From Halopseudomonas xinjiangensis (GTDB taxonomy: Bacteria > Pseudomonadota > Gammaproteobacteria > Pseudomonadales > Pseudomonadaceae): DNA of 64,000 nt. Below, piece by piece: positions 17,358 to 28,351 of this stretch. Under the pieces are notes generated by a model, which ran no database searches, was not told the origin of the DNA, and worked only from the letters and a program-made list of their open reading frames with translations. Location of the stretch: the NCBI RefSeq assembly GCF_900104945.1, contig NZ_LT629736.1, positions 186,001 through 250,000 of the forward strand. Reading direction: 5' to 3'. Made by a program: the position numbers and the translations under genes. Within the stretch, counting starts at the first letter, position 1. Each line of letters opens with the position of its first letter.

Positions 17358-18593
17358 CCGACCGGACCCGCCGCTCTGTGCGCTGGGTCCGCGTCTGATC
17401 ATCATGTCGGTCGCCGGACTCGTTCGAGTCGCGGCGGCTTTCTGCAGATAGCCCGCAAAGCGTTCGATCACCGCATCCCAGGTCAACTGGCAGGCGCTGT
17501 GCCGTGCATGCAGGCGGACCCCGCGTAGCCCTTCAGCGTCGTCGATCAGCCATCTGAGATTTTCCGCAAATTGCCTTTCATCCGCAGCGGTCGCCAGGCA
17601 GCCACTGTAGCGGTCGTGTATATGCTGGTTAGCTGCGGCCAGATCGAAGGCGTTGACTGCCAACCCTGAAGCCATGGCCTCGATCACCACGTTCCCGAAG
17701 GTTTCGGTCAGGCTGGGGAAGAGGAAAATGTCGGCGCTGGCATAGTGTCGGGCGAGCTCCGGGCCGTTCAGATTGCCGGTGAATAACGCGTCGGGAAGCG
17801 CTTTCTGTAGCTGGCGCTTGAGCGGTCCGGTACCCGCAAGTACCAGACGCAGCTGGCTGGCGGCCTGGCCGGGCTGCTCATTCAGGCTGCGCCAGGTATC
17901 CACCAGCAGTTGCAGGTTCTTCTCGTTCGCCAGGCGACCGACGTATAGCAAGACCAGATCGTCGTCCCCAGCCTGCCAGGTCTCGCGCAGCTCTGCGCTG
18001 CGGTGGCGGGGGTGGAAACGTTCATGGTCCACGCCTCGCCCCAGCGCTGCCAGATTATGGATGCCAAGCCGGGCCAGTTCGTTCTGCTGCGTCATGCTTG
18101 CGGTCAGGGTCAGCTGCGACTGGTTGTGAAACCAGCGCAAGTAGGCACCGGCCGCGGCGCCGAACATCCCTAGTCCGTAATGTTCGGCGTACTGATGAAA
18201 GTTGGTATGAAAGCCGCTGACCACCGGCAGCCCCAGCCGGCGGGCCGCGCGCAGGGCAGACCAGCCGAGCGGGCCTTCAGTCGCGACATACACTGCGTCG
18301 GGTCGCCGCCGGCTCCAGATTTGCGTCAGCAGCCGGCGCGCAGAGCGCCCCACCTGCAGTTCCGAATAGCGAGGTATGGGCATGCCCATCACGCGCTGCT
18401 CGGACAGATCGCCGGCATCGTCGCGGCCGGGCTGCTCCCCAGGCTGAGCCGGACGAACCAGCTCGACCTGGTGGCCGAGTTGCAGCAGTCCTTCGCAGAG
18501 ATGGCCGAGCGTGTTGGCTACGCCATTGACCTGCGGCGGATAGGTTTCGGTTACCAGCGCGTAGCGCTGAAGCGGAGAAGAGGGTGTTTTCAT
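17349..18593 (-). CDS. Glycosyltransferase family 4 protein
   Basis: This 414-residue GT-B enzyme opens with YALVTETYPPQVNGVANT, as in bacterial GT4 mannosyl- and glucosyltransferases. It carries the Rossmann segment VLLYVGRLANEKNLQLL and the EX7E-type nucleotide-sugar motif in FPSLTETFGNVVIEAMASG. It resembles enzymes that glycosylate diacylglycerol (phosphorus-free membrane lipids) but the acceptor cannot be assigned. It lies 53 bp after cysZ on the same strand. GGACCA/TGGTCC dyad symmetry abuts the start codon. Its last 9 bp overlap the Old Yellow Enzyme gene tail to tail. Confidence 0.88.
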   Translation of the reverse strand: MKTPSSPLQRYALVTETYPPQVNGVANTLGHLCEGLLQLGHQVELVRPAQPGEQPGRDDAGDLSEQRVMGMPIPRYSELQVGRSARRLLTQIWSRRRPDAVYVATEGPLGWSALRAARRLGLPVVSGFHTNFHQYAEHYGLGMFGAAAGAYLRWFHNQSQLTLTASMTQQNELARLGIHNLAALGRGVDHERFHPRHRSAELRETWQAGDDDLVLLYVGRLANEKNLQLLVDTWRSLNEQPGQAASQLRLVLAGTGPLKRQLQKALPDALFTGNLNGPELARHYASADIFLFPSLTETFGNVVIEAMASGLAVNAFDLAAANQHIHDRYSGCLATAADERQFAENLRWLIDDAEGLRGVRLHARHSACQLTWDAVIERFAGYLQKAAATRTSPATDMMIRRGPSAQSGGSGRSG

Positions 18594-18594
18594 C

Positions 18595-18609
18595 GGACCA
18601 TTCTGGTCC
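18595..18609. promoter_or_regulatory. 15-bp inverted repeat abutting the glycosyltransferase start codon
   Basis: GGACCA-TTC-TGGTCC at 18595-18609 ends one base before the ATG of the minus-strand gene. In mRNA it would put the only purine-rich stretch upstream of the AUG into a 6-bp hairpin. It could act on translation or be a protein-binding site; neither is shown. Confidence 0.4.
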
Positions 18610-18646
18610 CGATGAGTGATCGAATTATGACGGAATCATTGCGAAT

Positions 18647-19390
18647 TTATGGCATCGGCAGCTCGCGCTCGCGTACCCACATGATGGTCGAGCCGGCCAC
18701 TGCAGCCGGCATGACCAGCAGATTCACCAGCGGGATCAGCATGCCGAAATACACCGGCAAGCCGAACCCGAGTGACAGCAGCCGCCGGCCTTTCATCCAG
18801 CGCAGCATGTCGATGAAGCTGACCTTGTCGTTGTCGGCCTGATAATCCACATACTGCACAGCCATCATCCACACACCGAACGCCAGTAACAGCGGCGAGG
18901 CGACCAGATTCACCACCGGCACCAAGGTAAGTAACAGCAATACCAGCAGGCGCGGCAGATAGTAGGCGATCTTGCGCAGCTCGCGACCGATGCTGCGCGG
19001 CACGACCATCAGAATGTCACCGTAGCTGGTCGGCGGGCTGACCAGACCGCGCTCTTCTTCGGCGACTTTCTCCGCGAGAAATCCATAGAAGGGCGAAGCG
19101 ATCAGGTTGGCCAGCACACTGAAGCCGAAGAACAGCGTCACTATCACCACCAGCGCGAACAGCGGCCATAGTAGCCATTCGACGAAGCTCGCCCACTCCG
19201 GCAGCCGCGGGACGAGTTGATCCATCCAGTAGTTGAACTGCCGCGCACCGAAGCCGATCAGTGCCACGAACAACACCAGATTCAGCAGCAGCGGGATGAC
19301 CATGAAACGGCGCAAGCCGGGGCGTCGAATGGCGGCCCAACCTTCTCGGAAGTAGTCGGGACCGCGTAGCGGATTCAAAGGAGGGTTCAT
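18647..19390 (-). CDS. cysZ: Sulfate transporter CysZ
   Basis: This 247-residue inner-membrane protein is of the EI24/CysZ family, with hydrophobic segments near residues 30-55, 70-100, 140-175 and 205-240 and the conserved DYFREGWAAIRRPGLRRF opening. CysZ imports sulfate for cysteine synthesis. The ATG at 19390 has an AAGGAA site 8 bases upstream; an ORF extension to 19504 lacks support. It is divergent from the peroxiredoxin gene, and the intergenic region carries an inverted repeat at 19485-19506. Confidence 0.9.
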   Translation of the reverse strand: MNPPLNPLRGPDYFREGWAAIRRPGLRRFMVIPLLLNLVLFVALIGFGARQFNYWMDQLVPRLPEWASFVEWLLWPLFALVVIVTLFFGFSVLANLIASPFYGFLAEKVAEEERGLVSPPTSYGDILMVVPRSIGRELRKIAYYLPRLLVLLLLTLVPVVNLVASPLLLAFGVWMMAVQYVDYQADNDKVSFIDMLRWMKGRRLLSLGFGLPVYFGMLIPLVNLLVMPAAVAGSTIMWVRERELPMP

Positions 19391-19484
19391 GCGGTGCAAT
19401 TCCTTGATCGAGAACAGTCGTCGGCAGAGCCGATAGCGGTAAACTATGCGCGCGATATGCCGATTGGAATACCTAACTTGCCTT

Positions 19485-19506
19485 CGGTGCCCTAAGATGG
19501 GCACCG
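19485..19506. promoter_or_regulatory. Inverted repeat enclosing a -10-like hexamer upstream of the peroxiredoxin gene
   Basis: CGGTGCCC at 19485-19492 and GGGCACCG at 19499-19506 form a perfect 8-bp dyad whose 6-bp spacer, TAAGAT, looks like a -10 box. The site lies 22 bp before the peroxiredoxin ATG and about 95 bp before the divergent cysZ start. Confidence 0.5.
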
Positions 19507-19528
19507 CTTGATATCACAGGAGTGTTAC

Positions 19529-20128
19529 ATGAGCGTACTGGTCAACCGCCCCGCACCGGATTTCGTGGCCCCGGCGGTCCTGGCGAATGGCAGTATTGTC
19601 GAGGACTTCGATTCCTCCACGCTGCGCGGCAAGTACGTGGTCGTGTTCTTCTGGCCGCTCGACTTTACCTTCGTCTGCCCGTCCGAGATCATTGCGCACA
19701 ACAACCGCATGGACAAGTTCAAGGCGCTAGGCGTCGAAGTGCTCGGCGTATCGATCGATTCGCAATACACGCACTATGCCTGGCGGAATACGCCGGTAGA
19801 GAAAGGCGGTATCGGGCCGGTAGAGTTCGTCATGGTCGCCGATGTAAAGCATGAGATCACCCGAGCCTACGGAATAGAGCACGATGACGGCGTTGCGTTG
19901 CGCGCCTCATTCCTCATCGATCGTAAGGGTATCGTCCAGCATCAGGTAGTGAACAACCTGCCGCTGGGTCGCGAGGTCGACGAGATGATCCGTCTGATCG
20001 AAGCACTGCAATTTACCGAAGAGCACGGTGAAGTGTGTCCTGCCGGCTGGCGGAAGGGCCAGAAGGGCATGAAAGCGGACGCCGAGGGTGTCGCTGCCTA
20101 TCTTGCCGAAAATGCCGGCCAACTCTGA
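19529..20128 (+). CDS. 2-Cys peroxiredoxin (AhpC/Prx1 type)
   Basis: This 199-residue thiol peroxidase has the peroxidatic Cys50 in DFTFVCPSE and the resolving Cys in EVCPAGWRKG near residue 169, so it is a typical 2-Cys Prx that reduces H2O2 and organic hydroperoxides in the cytoplasm. The C-terminal extension expected of sensitive Prx1 enzymes is present. The ATG at 19529 follows CAGGAG. The next gene on the same strand, about 98 bp on, is trxB, and no ahpF is present, so the reductant is probably thioredoxin. Confidence 0.93.
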   Translation: MSVLVNRPAPDFVAPAVLANGSIVEDFDSSTLRGKYVVVFFWPLDFTFVCPSEIIAHNNRMDKFKALGVEVLGVSIDSQYTHYAWRNTPVEKGGIGPVEFVMVADVKHEITRAYGIEHDDGVALRASFLIDRKGIVQHQVVNNLPLGREVDEMIRLIEALQFTEEHGEVCPAGWRKGQKGMKADAEGVAAYLAENAGQL

Positions 20129-20193
20129 ATTCGCTTTGTGAGCGGCGTCCGGAATCTGTCCCCTTTGACCGGCGTAACCGCTCCTTTTATTGA

Positions 20194-21174
<981 letters not shown>

Positions 21175-21192
21175 TCGGTCTGTAAGCTGATG

Positions 21193-21214
21193 CCGGAGCC
21201 CGCCAGGGCTCCGG
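21193..21214 (+). terminator. Hairpin after trxB, terminator-like
   Basis: CCGGAGCCC at 21193-21201 pairs with GGGCTCCGG at 21206-21214 around GCCA. The T-run is poor (ATAACTTCC), so termination strength is uncertain. Confidence 0.6.
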
Positions 21215-21314
21215 ATAACTTCCGCTCAGCGGCACCTTCGCAAGCGGTCAAGCTCTGGTAGTCTGTGCGCACCCGCGCCGGTATTCCGGGGCTTTGATCA
21301 TTTGAGGAATTTTG

Positions 21315-21629
21315 ATGAAACCAGTCTCCCTAGTCGCGCTTTGTCTGTTGGGTTTTGCTTCCGGCTCTTTTGCCAGCAGCTTCGTTGCTACCACCGACAC
21401 CATTGGCGCCTCGCTGGCCAACACGGTCGAAGGCACAACCAACGTCACCTCCTCGGTTGGTGATGATAAGGTCGTGCTCGAAGCGCGCCCCGATGCGGCT
21501 TCATTTGTGGCCAGCGAAGGCGACATCCGGGGCGTCCGCCTCGAAGCGGCACTGAAGCACATCCGCACCGAACTGCCGCAGGTCCAGGCGAGCGATATGC
21601 AGCTGGCCGAGGCCATCCTCGCTCTTTGA
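21315..21629 (+). CDS. DUF2388 domain-containing exported protein
   Basis: This 104-residue protein has a short signal peptide (cleavage probably after SFA near residue 20) and a mature part matching DUF2388, a small Pseudomonas-type family: ATTDTIGASLANTVEG, the TSSVGDDKVVLEARPDAASF core, and the end ASDMQLAEAILAL. No function is known for the family. A TGAGGA site precedes the ATG. Its stop overlaps the proposed TTG start of the DUF4105 gene, so the two are probably translationally coupled and may act together in the periplasm. Confidence 0.85.
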   Translation: MKPVSLVALCLLGFASGSFASSFVATTDTIGASLANTVEGTTNVTSSVGDDKVVLEARPDAASFVASEGDIRGVRLEAALKHIRTELPQVQASDMQLAEAILAL

Positions 21630-23584
21630 ACGATACGTACACAGCGTTGCGATCGATACTCGTAACGCTGATTCTTTGTCTGTGCTTTTCAGCTAAGGCG
21701 GCTGCCCTCCAGCTGCTTTTCGACGATCCTACGTTAACCCCGCTCGAACGCCAGATCACGCTCGATCTGCTGGATCAGGCGCATCGGTCGCTTCCGCCGA
21801 CTATGGTGGAGCGCCTCGATCGGTCGGTGGAGGTCAGCTGGAGTCGCCGCTTGCCGCCGCACGTGATCGGTCGTGCTACCGTCGCCGGGCAGCTGTGGCT
21901 GAATAGGCAATGGTTGGCGCCGCTGGTCGCAGCGGTAGGAGATTCTCCGTTTGACGAACGCAGTCACGGCGGCTTGCGCAAGGAGTTGCTCTCAACCGTC
22001 ATACATGAGCTTGGGCATATGTACGACCGTGCTCAGACCGGGCCGTCGGAACAGCGAGGGACGCTCCGGCGTTGTCGGTGGCAGTTTCAGAGCACGGGCG
22101 TTGTTGGGCTCTCCGCTGCGTGTCGTGGCAGCGGTCAACGTCGACACAGCCTCAGTGACGATCCGCGGGTGCTCGATCTGGCGGGCTGGTCGGAACTGAC
22201 CGGAGGCCGCGGTCAGCGGTACTTGGCAAGCGATCGGCCGGACCGCACCCCGGATGCCTATGAGCTCAAGAGTCCGGCGGAGTTTGCCGCGGTCAATCTG
22301 GAGTATTTCCTGCTGGACCCGGAGTACGCCTGTCGGCGGCCGGAGCTTTACGACTACTTCGCGGATCACTTTGATTGGGCGCCACCCCGTGCCGCTTGCG
22401 GTCAAAGCTATCCTTACCTGCGCGCTGGCTTGCGTGATGATCATCCGGTGGTCGGCTCGATCGATCCATCCCGTCTCTACGCCGTGCACTATCTGCTGGC
22501 GGAGCCGAACCGGGAATGGGCAAGTCGCTGGGGGCACAGCATGTTGCGAGTGGTACTGTGTGCCCCAGGCCGTGCGCCAGGACCTGACTGTCTACTCGAC
22601 CTGGAGCATCATCTCGTGCTCTCGTTCCGAGCCTTCGTCAATGACCTGCAGCTTTCCAGTTGGGATGGTCTGACCGGCGAATACCCGTCTCGCCTGTTCA
22701 TCCTTCCGCTGGGTCAGGTGGTCGATGAATACACTCGGCTGGAGCTGCGCGGCTTGCAATCTATTCCGCTCGAGCTCAGCGCAGAGCAACGCGCCGACCT
22801 GATCAGGCAGGCCGCGCAACTGCATTGGAGTTATGACGGGCGCTATTACTTCGTCAGCAACAATTGCGCGGTGGAAACGCTCAAGCTGCTACGGATCGGC
22901 ACGCGAGATTCCCGGCTGGCGACACTGGAGAGCATCACCCCGACCGGGCTCTTGCAAGCACTGGACGCGCGGGGAATGGCTGATCTCGAGGTGATCAACG
23001 ATCGCAACGCCGCATTGCGCCGGGGCTATTACTTCGACTCGCAACGCCAGCGCTATGAGCGAATGTTGATGGTGGTACGCGACGAACTCCCTATTCAAGC
23101 TGAAGATCTTGATGGCTGGCTGGAGCTACCAGCCGCGTCACGGCGCTCTGTGATTCAGCAGGCTGGGCGCCGCGCTTCAGCGGCTTTGCTGGTGCTGGAA
23201 CAGGCTGCTCATGATCGACACATGATGCTGGCGCAACAGGAGGTCAAACGGCTCTATCTGAGCCAGCCCCAGGGTGATGGCGCTGCGGCAGGTCATTTGG
23301 TCGAGCAGTTGCTGGCCCAGAGCGCCTTTCTCAGTCGCCCGGCGTCTTTGTCTGTGTCGGGTTATGGCTTGCCGCAGCCCGAGGAATGGGCGCTGATGCA
23401 AGACCAGGCGCGGCGACGACATTCCGAATTGAAGCAGCTGGCCGAGAGCGTCGAGCAGATGCTGCCTGGGTTGTTGAGCCCTGATCGACAGAGAGAATTA
23501 GAGGGTGCGAAACACAACCTGGAGTTGCTGGCCGAGCGTATCCGCACGATGCACAGGGCGTCGGGAGGTATGCAGCTGCACTGA
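21626..23584 (+). CDS. DUF4105 domain protein with HExxH and permuted NlpC/P60-like motifs
   Basis: This exported protein of about 652 residues has a signal sequence (ILVTLILCLCFSAKA). The N-terminal region contains HELGH at residues 127-131, the zincin zinc-binding motif, with Glu225 in NLEYF as a possible third ligand. The C-terminal half is DUF4105, with His304 in RWGHSML and Cys414 in SNNCAVETLKLL, an order resembling circularly permuted NlpC/P60 (YiiX/LRAT-like) enzymes. Both activities are inference. The start is probably TTG at 21626, overlapping the DUF2388 stop, or TTG at 21647; the first in-frame ATG would remove the signal peptide. Confidence 0.8.
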   Translation: MNDTYTALRSILVTLILCLCFSAKAAALQLLFDDPTLTPLERQITLDLLDQAHRSLPPTMVERLDRSVEVSWSRRLPPHVIGRATVAGQLWLNRQWLAPLVAAVGDSPFDERSHGGLRKELLSTVIHELGHMYDRAQTGPSEQRGTLRRCRWQFQSTGVVGLSAACRGSGQRRHSLSDDPRVLDLAGWSELTGGRGQRYLASDRPDRTPDAYELKSPAEFAAVNLEYFLLDPEYACRRPELYDYFADHFDWAPPRAACGQSYPYLRAGLRDDHPVVGSIDPSRLYAVHYLLAEPNREWASRWGHSMLRVVLCAPGRAPGPDCLLDLEHHLVLSFRAFVNDLQLSSWDGLTGEYPSRLFILPLGQVVDEYTRLELRGLQSIPLELSAEQRADLIRQAAQLHWSYDGRYYFVSNNCAVETLKLLRIGTRDSRLATLESITPTGLLQALDARGMADLEVINDRNAALRRGYYFDSQRQRYERMLMVVRDELPIQAEDLDGWLELPAASRRSVIQQAGRRASAALLVLEQAAHDRHMMLAQQEVKRLYLSQPQGDGAAAGHLVEQLLAQSAFLSRPASLSVSGYGLPQPEEWALMQDQARRRHSELKQLAESVEQMLPGLLSPDRQRELEGAKHNLELLAERIRTMHRASGGMQLH

Positions 23585-23610
23585 AAGGGATGTGTTGCTG
23601 GAAATACTGA

Positions 23611-23631
23611 CCATCCGAAGAGTTCGGATGG
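23611..23631 (-). terminator. Hairpin just downstream of tRNA-Leu
   Basis: CCATCCGAA at 23611-23619 pairs with TTCGGATGG at 23623-23631, starting at the tRNA CCA end. It may end the tRNA transcript or guide 3' processing. The following bases are not a strong T-run, and it also lies 27 bp past the DUF4105 stop. Confidence 0.5.
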
Positions 23632-23715
23632 TGCCTCGGGGGAGAATCGAACTCCCACTCTGTCACCAGAAACGGATTTTGAATCCGCCGCGTCTACCAA
23701 TTCCGCCACCGAGGC
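23629..23715 (-). tRNA. tRNA-Leu (anticodon CAA)
   Basis: Read on the minus strand, the 87-nt sequence folds as a class II tRNA. The acceptor stem GCCTCGG/CCGAGGC is followed by discriminator A and an encoded CCA. The D arm contains GGTAGACGC, the anticodon loop is TTCAAAA (anticodon CAA, reading UUG), the long variable arm is typical of leucine tRNA, and the T arm contains GTTCGATTC. A promoter with TTGACC and TATACT lies upstream at 23742-23771. Confidence 0.96.
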
Positions 23716-23741
23716 TTTGCGCTTTTGCCAAGCCGGCGCGG

Positions 23742-23771
23742 AGTATACGAATCCGCCCCCACTGTGGTCAA
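23742..23771 (-). promoter_or_regulatory. Promoter of tRNA-Leu
   Basis: On the minus strand TTGACC (23771-23766) and TATACT (23747-23742) are separated by 18 bp. A GC-rich discriminator (CCGCGCC) follows, as expected of stringently controlled stable-RNA promoters. Confidence 0.75.
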
Positions 23772-23841
23772 TGCATTCGTAGAGACCTTCGGTCATTTCC
23801 GCTAAGATAGCCGGCTTTTCATCCAGGCGGTCCCCACTTTC

Positions 23842-26015
<2,174 letters not shown>

Positions 26016-26069
26016 AATGCGTCACGGAAGCCCAATTTCGTTTTGCGAATCATAAAACAGGAGTAGCAC

Positions 26070-26405
26070 ATGAGCTTTTTCATTCCGGCCGCCGTGGCCC
26101 AGACTGCCGAAGGCGCCGCTGCGCCCATGGGTGGTGGTTTCGAGTGGATTTTCCTGATCGGTTTTCTGGTCATCTTCTATCTGATGATCTGGCGTCCCCA
26201 GGCCAAGCGCGCCAAGGAACACAAAAACCTGATCGGCGGCCTGAGCGCGGGAGATGAAGTCGTCACCGGCGGCGGTATCCTCGGCAAGGTAAAGAAGGTC
26301 ACCGACGAGTTTGTCGTGCTCGAGGTATCCGACGGCCAGGAGCTGAAGTTCCAGAAGGGCGCCATCGTCGCATCGTTGCCCAAGGGCACGCTCAAAGCGA
26401 TCTGA
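26070..26405 (+). CDS. yajC: Preprotein translocase subunit YajC
   Basis: This 111-residue single-pass inner-membrane protein has one hydrophobic helix (IFLIGFLVIFYLMIW) followed by RPQAKRAKEHKNLIGGLSAG and a small cytoplasmic domain with GGILGKVKKV. It associates with SecDF and the holotranslocon. A CAGGAG site precedes the start. A 9-bp hairpin lies between it and secD. Confidence 0.96.
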   Translation: MSFFIPAAVAQTAEGAAAPMGGGFEWIFLIGFLVIFYLMIWRPQAKRAKEHKNLIGGLSAGDEVVTGGGILGKVKKVTDEFVVLEVSDGQELKFQKGAIVASLPKGTLKAI

Positions 26406-26426
26406 TCTCTCTGATAATCACCGTTT

Positions 26427-26450
26427 CCGGGCGCCCTTAAAGGCGCCCGG
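26427..26450. terminator. Hairpin between yajC and secD
   Basis: CCGGGCGCC at 26427-26435 pairs perfectly with GGCGCCCGG at 26442-26450 around CTTAAA. It is followed by ATTGTT rather than a long T-run, so it may attenuate rather than terminate, or stabilise the upstream mRNA. It ends 19 bp before the secD start. Confidence 0.5.
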
Positions 26451-26469
26451 ATTGTTAGCGGGCTACCCA

Positions 26470-28341
26470 ATGCTCAATCGTTACCCCTTGTGGAAATACA
26501 TGCTGATCGTCGTTGTGCTGGCGCTCGGTGTGCTCTATGCATTGCCTAACCTGTATCCCGACGATCCGGCCATTCAGATTTCCGGATCCAGCTCCACGCA
26601 GACCATCAGCGAGGCGGAGTTGGACCGCGCCCGTAATGCGCTGGCTGGCGCTGGTATCGAGGTCAAGGGCACCGAGGTCGGCTCCAACGGCCGTTCGGGC
26701 CTGATCCGGCTTGTGAGCCAGAGCCAGCAGCTGCCGGCGCAGGATGTGATCCGCCGGGAGCTCGGCCAGGATTATGTCGTTGCGCAGAATCTCGCCCCCA
26801 CCACGCCCGATTGGCTGAGAAGCATCGGTGCGGGTCCGATGAAGCTCGGTCTCGACCTCTCTGGTGGCGTGCACTTTCTGCTTGAAGTTGATATGGACCG
26901 AGCGGTGACCAACCGCGTCAACGTCTACGAAAGCGAGGTGCGCAGCCTTCTTCGCAGCGAACGAATTCGCTATCGCAGCTTGCCGAATCAGGGCAATACG
27001 CTGCAGTTCGGTTTCGAAACCGACGAACAGCTGAATCGCGCGCGGGGCGTCATTGCCGCCCAGTACAATCAGTTTCAGTTGACCGAGGCGAGCCGCGAAG
27101 GGCTCGAAGTGTTGCGTCTTACTCTGACCGATGCCGAGATGGCCGAGATCCGCGAGTACTCCCTGCGGCAGAACCTCACCACGGTCCGCAACCGGGTGAA
27201 CGAGCTGGGCGTCGCCGAGCCGCTGGTACAGCGTCAGGGCGCCAACCGCATCGTCGTCGAGCTTCCGGGTGTGCAGGACACGGCGGAAGCCAAGCGCATT
27301 CTCGGTAAGACTGCCAACCTTGAATTCCGTCTCGCGGCCGAACCGAACGCCCCGCGCGCTACCGTCGAAACCTTCGAGTTCCGTGGCGGCGAGGGTCGCC
27401 CGCCGGCAGAAGTCGAGCGCAGCATCATTCTTACCGGTGACCAGGTAACCGACGCCCAGTCCAACTTCGACGAGAACGGCCGCCCGCAAGTGAACATCCG
27501 CCTGGATGGCCACGGCGGCGAACTGATGACGCGAGCCACCCGTAACAACATCGGTCGGGGCATGGCGGTTCTGTTCATCGAGCAGCGCCAGATCAGCCGT
27601 GAGGTCGAGAAGGAAGTCGACGGCCAGATGCAGACTGTCGAGGTCCCGGCGTTCGTCGAAGAGAAGTCGATCATCAGTCTGGCGACGATACAGAGCACGC
27701 TGGGCAACCAGTTCCGAATCACTGGTCTGGATTCGCCGGCCGAGGCGTCTGAACTTGCGTTGCTGCTTCGTGCGGGTGGTCTTGCTGCGCCGATGTACTT
27801 CGTCGAAGAGCGCACCATCGGCCCGAGCCTGGGTGCGGAGAACATTGCCAAGGGTGTCACTGCCACCCAGGTCGGTTTCCTCGCGGTGCTGGTGTTCATG
27901 GTGATCGTGTACAAAGCCTTCGGCATCATTGCCGGCGTCGCCCTGTCGTTGAACCTCGTTTTGCTGCTTGCGCTCATGTCGCTGCTCGGCGCAACACTGA
28001 CATTGCCTGGCATCGCGGGGATCGTCCTGACGCTGGGTATGGCGGTCGACGCGAACGTGCTGATCTTCTCGCGCATCAAGGAAGAAATCTCCTCCGGGGT
28101 CTCCGTCCAGCGCGCCTTGCATGAAGGTTTCGACAAGGCGTTCTCGGCCATCCTCGACGGCAACCTGACCACCTTGCTGGTAGGCGTGATCCTGTTCGCG
28201 ATGGGCTCCGGCCCGGTCAAGGGGTTCGCGGTGACGCTGTCCCTGGGGATCATCACGTCAATGTTCAGTGCCATTATGGTCACCCGCGCCATGGTGAACC
28301 TCTCTGTGGGCGGGCGCGACATCAAGAAGCTGTGGCTGTGA
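26470..28341 (+). CDS. secD: Protein translocase subunit SecD
   Basis: This 623-residue member of the RND-like SecDF complex uses the proton gradient to help pull exported proteins across the inner membrane. It shows an N-terminal membrane helix (MLNRYPLWKYMLIVVVLALG), a large periplasmic domain, the GLDLSGGVHF motif and a C-terminal block of five membrane helices with GMAVDANVLIFSRIKEE, which carries the conserved Asp. The ATG at 26470 matches the family N-terminus; the frame is open back to a TTG at 26452. Confidence 0.97.
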   Translation: MLNRYPLWKYMLIVVVLALGVLYALPNLYPDDPAIQISGSSSTQTISEAELDRARNALAGAGIEVKGTEVGSNGRSGLIRLVSQSQQLPAQDVIRRELGQDYVVAQNLAPTTPDWLRSIGAGPMKLGLDLSGGVHFLLEVDMDRAVTNRVNVYESEVRSLLRSERIRYRSLPNQGNTLQFGFETDEQLNRARGVIAAQYNQFQLTEASREGLEVLRLTLTDAEMAEIREYSLRQNLTTVRNRVNELGVAEPLVQRQGANRIVVELPGVQDTAEAKRILGKTANLEFRLAAEPNAPRATVETFEFRGGEGRPPAEVERSIILTGDQVTDAQSNFDENGRPQVNIRLDGHGGELMTRATRNNIGRGMAVLFIEQRQISREVEKEVDGQMQTVEVPAFVEEKSIISLATIQSTLGNQFRITGLDSPAEASELALLLRAGGLAAPMYFVEERTIGPSLGAENIAKGVTATQVGFLAVLVFMVIVYKAFGIIAGVALSLNLVLLLALMSLLGATLTLPGIAGIVLTLGMAVDANVLIFSRIKEEISSGVSVQRALHEGFDKAFSAILDGNLTTLLVGVILFAMGSGPVKGFAVTLSLGIITSMFSAIMVTRAMVNLSVGGRDIKKLWL

Positions 28342-28351
28342 GGGCTGAACC

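Noticed and set aside
23611-23631. The hairpin beside tRNA-Leu as an attachment-site scar of an integrated element
   Set aside because: There is no repeat of the tRNA 3' end nearby and no integrase gene in the flanks.
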